This document shows, in pieces, positions 60,257-64,000 of a DNA stretch of 64,000 nt (position 1 is the stretch's first letter; each line of letters starts with the position of its first letter). Where the stretch lies: assembly GCF_002936955.1 (NCBI RefSeq), contig NZ_MPZM01000007.1:1-64000 (forward strand), in the 5' to 3' direction. The DNA comes from Oceanisphaera arctica (GTDB lineage Bacteria; Pseudomonadota; Gammaproteobacteria; Enterobacterales; Aeromonadaceae). The notes under the pieces were generated by a model. It was not told where the DNA came from and searched no databases. It was given only the letters and a program-made list of their open reading frames with translations. Position numbers and translations under genes: made by a program.

Positions 60257-60835
60257 TCAACCCTGAAGTAACGGCTGGACCCGCTTGTCGATAGCCTCGC
60301 GTGCCCGGAAAATCCGGGAACGAACCGTCCCGACAGGACAGTCCATCACCTTGGCAATATCTTCATAGCTCATCCCTTCCAGCTCGCGCAAAGTGATCGC
60401 CGTTTTAAGATCCTCCGGAAGAGTCTCAATGGTCTCGAATACCGCCCGCCTGATCTCTTCCGACAACATGAGATGTTCCGGTGACGCCGAATCTTTCAAC
60501 CCCTCGCCGCCGTCGTAAAATTCTGCATCCTCGATGTCAACATCACTGCCCGGAGGTCGCCGCCGCTGTGCCACCAGATAATTCTTGGCGGTGTTCACCG
60601 CGATCCGGTACAGCCAGGTAAAAAAGGCACTCTCTCCGCGAAACCCGGGCAAGGCCCGATACGCCTTGATAAAAGCCTCTTGCGTCACATCCGGTACGTC
60701 TCCTGGGTTAGACACAAATCGGGACACCAGGTTCGCCACTTTATACTGATATTTTTTTACCAGCAGGTTGTACGCGTTTTTATCGCCACGCTGGACCCGT
60801 TCAACCAGTTGCTGGTCTGTTAAATTATCGCTCAT
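60257..60835 (-). CDS. rpoE: RNA polymerase sigma-E factor
   Basis: 192 residues from the ATG at 60835 (MSDNLTDQQLVERVQRGDK). ECF sigma factor: region 2 with FIKAYRALPGFRGESAFFTWLYRIAVNTAKNY (two blocks) and region 4 with LEGMSYEDIAKVMDCPVGTVRSRIFRAR. Drives envelope-stress genes and its own operon rpoE-rseA-rseB-rseC. Divergent from nadB. Confidence 0.97.
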   Translation of the reverse strand: MSDNLTDQQLVERVQRGDKNAYNLLVKKYQYKVANLVSRFVSNPGDVPDVTQEAFIKAYRALPGFRGESAFFTWLYRIAVNTAKNYLVAQRRRPPGSDVDIEDAEFYDGGEGLKDSASPEHLMLSEEIRRAVFETIETLPEDLKTAITLRELEGMSYEDIAKVMDCPVGTVRSRIFRAREAIDKRVQPLLQG

Positions 60836-60900
60836 GCGAGCCGCGTAACCTCCGAATAATCCGGTGCGTTGCCACACCGGCCCGTAATAAGCGCACCTTA

Positions 60901-60927
60901 ATAGACTGCGGATGCGGACAAAAGTTC
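60901..60927 (-). promoter_or_regulatory. candidate sigma-E autoregulatory promoter of rpoE
   Basis: On the minus strand GAACTT (60927-60922) is followed after 16 bases by TCTAT (60905-60901), close to the sigma-E consensus GAACTT-N16-TCTGA. Start near 60894 gives a leader of about 60 bases before rpoE. Confidence 0.6.
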
Positions 60928-61018
60928 TGAACTCATTTGAGAAAGGTGATTCCGGCTGCACCTGCCGGCAGCTTGGGATAACATAGAAAGATTATCCATA
61001 CTGGGCCAATGATACTTT

Positions 61019-62650
61019 ATGAAGGATCCCGTTGAATACCTCTGCGACGTACTCATCATTGGCAGCGGTGCCGCCGGGCTGTCACTGGCGCTGAAACTGG
61101 CCGATCATGCCAGGGTTCATGTGCTCAGCAAGGGTTCGCTTGCCGAAGGCTCGACCCTTTACGCCCAGGGCGGTATTGCCGCTGTGTTCGATGAAACGGA
61201 TAGTATTGAATCCCACGTTACCGACACCCTGATTGCCGGTGCCGGACTCTGTGACGAGACCGTAGTGGAATTTACCGCACGTCAGGCCCCCGACGCCATT
61301 AAATGGCTGATTGGCCAGGGCGTGCCCTTCGACACCGAAGAGTCGGCTCAGGGTGAGTCTTCCTATCACCTCACCCGGGAAGGCGGCCACAGCCACAGAC
61401 GCATCTTCCACGCCGCCGATGCCACCGGCCGGGCGGTACAACTGACCCTGAACGAACAGGTGCAGCGGCATCCTAACATTCATATTCTGGAACGGGTTAA
61501 CGCGCTGGATTTAATCACCAGCGCCAAGCTGGGTCTGCCCGGCAACCGGGTACTGGGCGCCTACGTCTGGAACCGCAATAAAGAACGGGTAGAAACGGTA
61601 CGGGCCCGTTTTATCGCCATGGCCACCGGCGGTGCCTCCAAGGTGTATCAGTACACCTCCAACCCGGACGTCAGCTCCGGCGACGGTATCGCCATGGCCT
61701 GGCGCGCCGGCTGCCGGGTGGCCAACATGGAATTCAATCAGTTCCACCCCACCAGCCTGTTCCATCCGGCGGACAACAACTTTTTGCTGAGCGAAGCGCT
61801 GCGCGGTGAAGGTGCCCTGCTCAAACGCCCCGACGGCAGCCGTTTCATGCCCGATTATGACGAGCGGGCCGAGCTGGCCCCGCGCGATATCGTTGCCCGC
61901 GCCATCGACCATGAGATGAAGCGCCTCGGTGCCGAGTGCATGTATCTGGACATCAGCCACCAGCCGGCCGACTTCATCCTCAAGCACTTCCCCACCATTT
62001 ACGAGCGCTGCCTCAGGGTCGGCATCGACATTACCCGGCAGCCGATGCCGGTGGTGCCTGCGGCTCACTATACCTGCGGCGGCGTCATGGTGGATCACAA
62101 GGGCCACACCGATATCGAGGGGCTCTACGCCATCGGCGAGGTGTCCTACACCGGCCTGCACGGCGCCAACCGCATGGCGTCCAACTCCCTGCTGGAATGC
62201 ATCGTTTTTGCCCGCGCCGCCGGCGAAGACATGCTGGCCAAGCTGGCGCGCACGCCAGAGCCGCCGATATTGCCGCTGTGGGACGAAAGCAAGGTGGACG
62301 ACTCGGACGAAGAGGTGGTGATCCATCACAACTGGCACGAGCTGCGGCTATTCATGTGGGACTACGTCGGTATCGTTCGTTCCGACAAGCGACTGGAAAG
62401 AGCCAAGCGTCGTATCGATCTGTTGCAGCAGGAAATTCAGGAGTATTACGCCAACTTCCGGGTCAGCAACAACCTGCTGGAGCTGCGTAACCTGGTGCAG
62501 GTGGCCGAGTTGATAGTGCGCTCGGCGATGGAGCGCAAGGAGTCCCGCGGCCTGCATTACACCCTGGATTACCCGGAGCAACTCGCAGATCCCAAGCCGA
62601 CCATCATGGTGCCGAGCAACTACATCGCGGAAAAGAGCCGTCAGCCTTAA
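61019..62650 (+). CDS. nadB: L-aspartate oxidase
   Basis: 543 residues, FAD flavoprotein oxidising L-aspartate to iminoaspartate, first step of NAD synthesis (nadE is also in the window). FAD loop [19 protein letters not shown], substrate loop [17 protein letters not shown], catalytic-region [11 protein letters not shown] and C-terminal FAD site [21 protein letters not shown] at 61019 has no clear Shine-Dalgarno. Divergent from rpoE, as in E. coli. Confidence 0.97.
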   Translation: MKDPVEYLCDVLIIGSGAAGLSLALKLADHARVHVLSKGSLAEGSTLYAQGGIAAVFDETDSIESHVTDTLIAGAGLCDETVVEFTARQAPDAIKWLIGQGVPFDTEESAQGESSYHLTREGGHSHRRIFHAADATGRAVQLTLNEQVQRHPNIHILERVNALDLITSAKLGLPGNRVLGAYVWNRNKERVETVRARFIAMATGGASKVYQYTSNPDVSSGDGIAMAWRAGCRVANMEFNQFHPTSLFHPADNNFLLSEALRGEGALLKRPDGSRFMPDYDERAELAPRDIVARAIDHEMKRLGAECMYLDISHQPADFILKHFPTIYERCLRVGIDITRQPMPVVPAAHYTCGGVMVDHKGHTDIEGLYAIGEVSYTGLHGANRMASNSLLECIVFARAAGEDMLAKLARTPEPPILPLWDESKVDDSDEEVVIHHNWHELRLFMWDYVGIVRSDKRLERAKRRIDLLQQEIQEYYANFRVSNNLLELRNLVQVAELIVRSAMERKESRGLHYTLDYPEQLADPKPTIMVPSNYIAEKSRQP

Positions 62651-62716
62651 GCCCACCACAGGGCCACAAGCTCTAAAGAAGTAGAACGTGTTTTTTGGAA
62701 TAATGGTGAGACTGTA

Positions 62717-63108
62717 GGACAAAGGGCCCGCTCCGCCGACCCGCTTCAAGCACCTCCCTGTGACGCTCATCACATGACGTCCCTGTCATGTGATGGTCGG
62801 CTGAGCAGATCCCTTTGCCCTACTTGAAGCACCGGTGTCGCCTGCTGGCGTCGTCTGCAGGCAACTCGGTGTTCAAGAAGAGGTAACAGAGAACGACTCC
62901 CACGACCGTTAAATAGCAGGGCCGGAAAATGCTCCTGCCGTTCCGGCATTCCCACTCTCCCTAGTGGTCCGACAGCATTTCCGAGGTAGACTCCGCCGCC
63001 CGGAAGAGGATAAAGAGATCTGCTCCGCCGACCCTCCGCGCCAGGGAGGGCGCGGCGGAGCCCCCATGGATGGGTTCATGGCGAGTCGGCGGAGCGGGCT
63101 CTTTGTCC
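62717..63108 (+). repeat. dispersed hairpin repeat, copy 4 (composite)
   Basis: The left two thirds follow the order of the copy at 38339 (first hairpin, linker, start of second hairpin) to about 62920; the right third returns to the GGACAAAG block in opposite orientation. As a result the element is bounded by 24-base inverted repeats, 62717-62740 and 63085-63108, with one mismatch. An internal inverted GC-rich dyad lies near 63030-63060. It fills most of the gap from nadB to ygfX; no gene there. Confidence 0.82.
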
Positions 63109-63145
63109 GATGCGTAATCCGATGCACAGGTAGAAAGATGACTCA

Positions 63146-63529
63146 CTAATCGGCCAGCAGCACCCGTTGCGACAGGCGGCGGAATACCGACTCCGGTACT
63201 GCATCCTGAAACAGCCACAGTGGCGGCCAGGGGTCGTCTTTCAGCACCAGCAATAAAAAGCCGGGCCCGGCCCGGCTATAAGATGACAAAACGCCGCTGC
63301 GCCCGTTCAGGCTGAGCACGCCGTTATTGTATTCTCCCTGCAGCCGATACCCGGAACCGCGAACCCACAGTAGGGCCGATACCAGCAGCCAGCCGGGTGC
63401 AAACCAGGGCAGCCGGTCGGCGCTCAGCAACAGGCTTGCGGGTAACCACAAGGCGGTGGCCGCCGCCAGCAGATAACAGCGATGTAACCGGGACGGCTCA
63501 GCGCTGATTGCGAACCTGGTTACGCTCAA
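63146..63529 (-). CDS. ygfX: YgfX-family membrane protein
   Basis: About 127 residues from the TTG at 63529, which has GGAG seven bases upstream. Two hydrophobic helices at the N-terminus (LLAAATALWLPASLLLS, WLLVSALLW) and a small cytosolic domain with YRLQGEYNNGVLSLNG. Divergent from E. coli YgfX in sequence, but same shape and same place overlapping sdhE. E. coli YgfX/CptA has been described as affecting cell shape or as partner of SdhE; its role is unsettled. Confidence 0.75.
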   Translation of the reverse strand: MSVTRFAISAEPSRLHRCYLLAAATALWLPASLLLSADRLPWFAPGWLLVSALLWVRGSGYRLQGEYNNGVLSLNGRSGVLSSYSRAGPGFLLLVLKDDPWPPLWLFQDAVPESVFRRLSQRVLLAD

Positions 63530-63761
63530 GAATATACTCCACCATGGCCTGCAGCGCGGCATCGTCGGAGCGCTGATGGCCCATCAACCAGGCGAATAAA
63601 TCCGGATCATCACATTCCAGCAGGCGCCGGAACACCGCTTTATGTTCTTCGCTCAGCCCGTCGTATTCGTGTTCGACAAAGGGCGCCAGAATCACGTCCA
63701 GTTCCAGCATGCCACGGCGGCAGGCCCAGATAAGACGGGGTTTATCAGAGGGTTTAAGCAT
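63498..63761 (-). CDS. sdhE: FAD assembly factor SdhE
   Basis: 87 residues from the ATG at 63761 (GGAAG upstream). Contains the RGxxE motif in WACRRGMLELD and the conserved LLECDDPDLFAWLMGH, needed for attaching FAD covalently to succinate dehydrogenase SdhA. Overlaps ygfX by 32 bases on the same strand. Divergent from ygfZ, an arrangement shared with E. coli. Confidence 0.95.
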   Translation of the reverse strand: MLKPSDKPRLIWACRRGMLELDVILAPFVEHEYDGLSEEHKAVFRRLLECDDPDLFAWLMGHQRSDDAALQAMVEYILERNQVRNQR

Positions 63762-63887
63762 GGTGGCTTCCAAAAAATAAAACAAAGCTCATGGTATAAG
63801 GTCGAATGAGTACTGACAAATGTGTTGGCCATCTTTACCATGAAGGTCACACTTAATTTATTGATAACCAATCAAGGGAGCGCCCCC

Positions 63888-64000
63888 GTGTTGACTCTTG
63901 CTTCTTCTCCCGTGCTTTACCCCCTGACCGACAGGGCCGTGATCGGCCTGACCGGAGCAGACAGAACCAAATATCTGCAGGGCCAGGTCACCTGCGACGT
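63888..64000 (+). CDS. ygfZ: tRNA-modifying/iron-sulphur protein YgfZ, 5' part
   Basis: Runs off the right edge. GTG at 63888 with AAGGGAG seven bases upstream gives MLTLASSPVLYPLTDRAVIG followed by LTGADRTKYLQGQVTCDV, the N-terminal signature of folate-binding YgfZ. YgfZ helps repair or assemble iron-sulphur enzymes such as MiaB. Only about 37 codons are visible; the KGCYTGQE motif would lie outside. Confidence 0.88.
   Translation, partial: MLTLASSPVLYPLTDRAVIGLTGADRTKYLQGQVTCD

Overview
This 64 kb window looks like chromosomal backbone of a marine gammaproteobacterium, most likely from the Aeromonadaceae (Oceanimonas, Zobellella or Oceanisphaera type). That placement is an inference from protein similarity to Aeromonas, Vibrio and Escherichia, from a moderately high GC content, and from Escherichia-like gene neighbourhoods. 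I see no rRNA, tRNA, CRISPR array, prophage or transposase gene. Sixty-one protein genes are supported, about four fifths of them on the minus strand.

Layout from left to right. (1) 14-7906: a BtuF-like binding protein, gshA, an M16 peptidase, an MDR oxidoreductase, a 55-residue membrane protein and fpr. (2) 8002-16331: ribosomal proteins rplI-rpsR-rpsF (no priB between them), an EamA exporter, rlmB, rnr, luxS, glnB, nadE. (3) 16411-21302: a minor-pilin cluster (fimT-pilW-pilX-large pilV on the minus strand, pilE divergent on the plus strand). (4) 21665-32093: ispH-fkpB-lspA-ileS-ribF-murJ, rpsT, a HlyU-like regulator, nhaR and nhaA. (5) 32281-38290: thyA-lgt-ptsP-rppH, a DnaA-box-rich gap, then mutH. 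(6) 38726-45038: the rpsP-rimM-trmD-rplS operon, ffh, then ypjD and a CorB-type protein, then nsrR. (7) 45166-52295: mazG-relA-rlmD with barA divergent. (8) 52435-62650: pdxJ-recO-era-rnc-lepB-lepA, then rseC-rseB-rseA-rpoE with a candidate sigma-E promoter, and nadB. (9) 63146-64000: ygfX-sdhE and the start of ygfZ.

The most interesting content is between the genes. The rppH-mutH gap carries three perfect DnaA boxes, one near-perfect box and six GATC sites. This is the place where Escherichia coli has the DnaA-reactivating locus DARS2, so I read it as a DARS2 counterpart. A family of G-rich heptamer repeats and palindromes begins 3-7 bases after the stop codon of six different minus-strand genes. 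A second, 150-450 bp non-coding repeat occurs four times, and two copies begin inside the stop codon of the preceding gene. A REP-like 69-bp palindromic pair and two 16-bp dyads add to a genome rich in small inverted repeats.

Functionally the window covers translation (ribosomal proteins, IleS, LepA, Era, RNase III and R, RlmB, RlmD, TrmD, RimM), protein export and lipoprotein processing (Ffh, LepB, LspA, Lgt), stress control (RelA, RpoE-RseABC, NsrR, BarA), redox and cofactor synthesis (GshA, NadE, NadB, RibF, PdxJ, IspH), nitrogen and PTS-Ntr signalling (GlnB, PtsP), Na+/H+ antiport, mismatch repair and a type IV pilus tip-type cluster.
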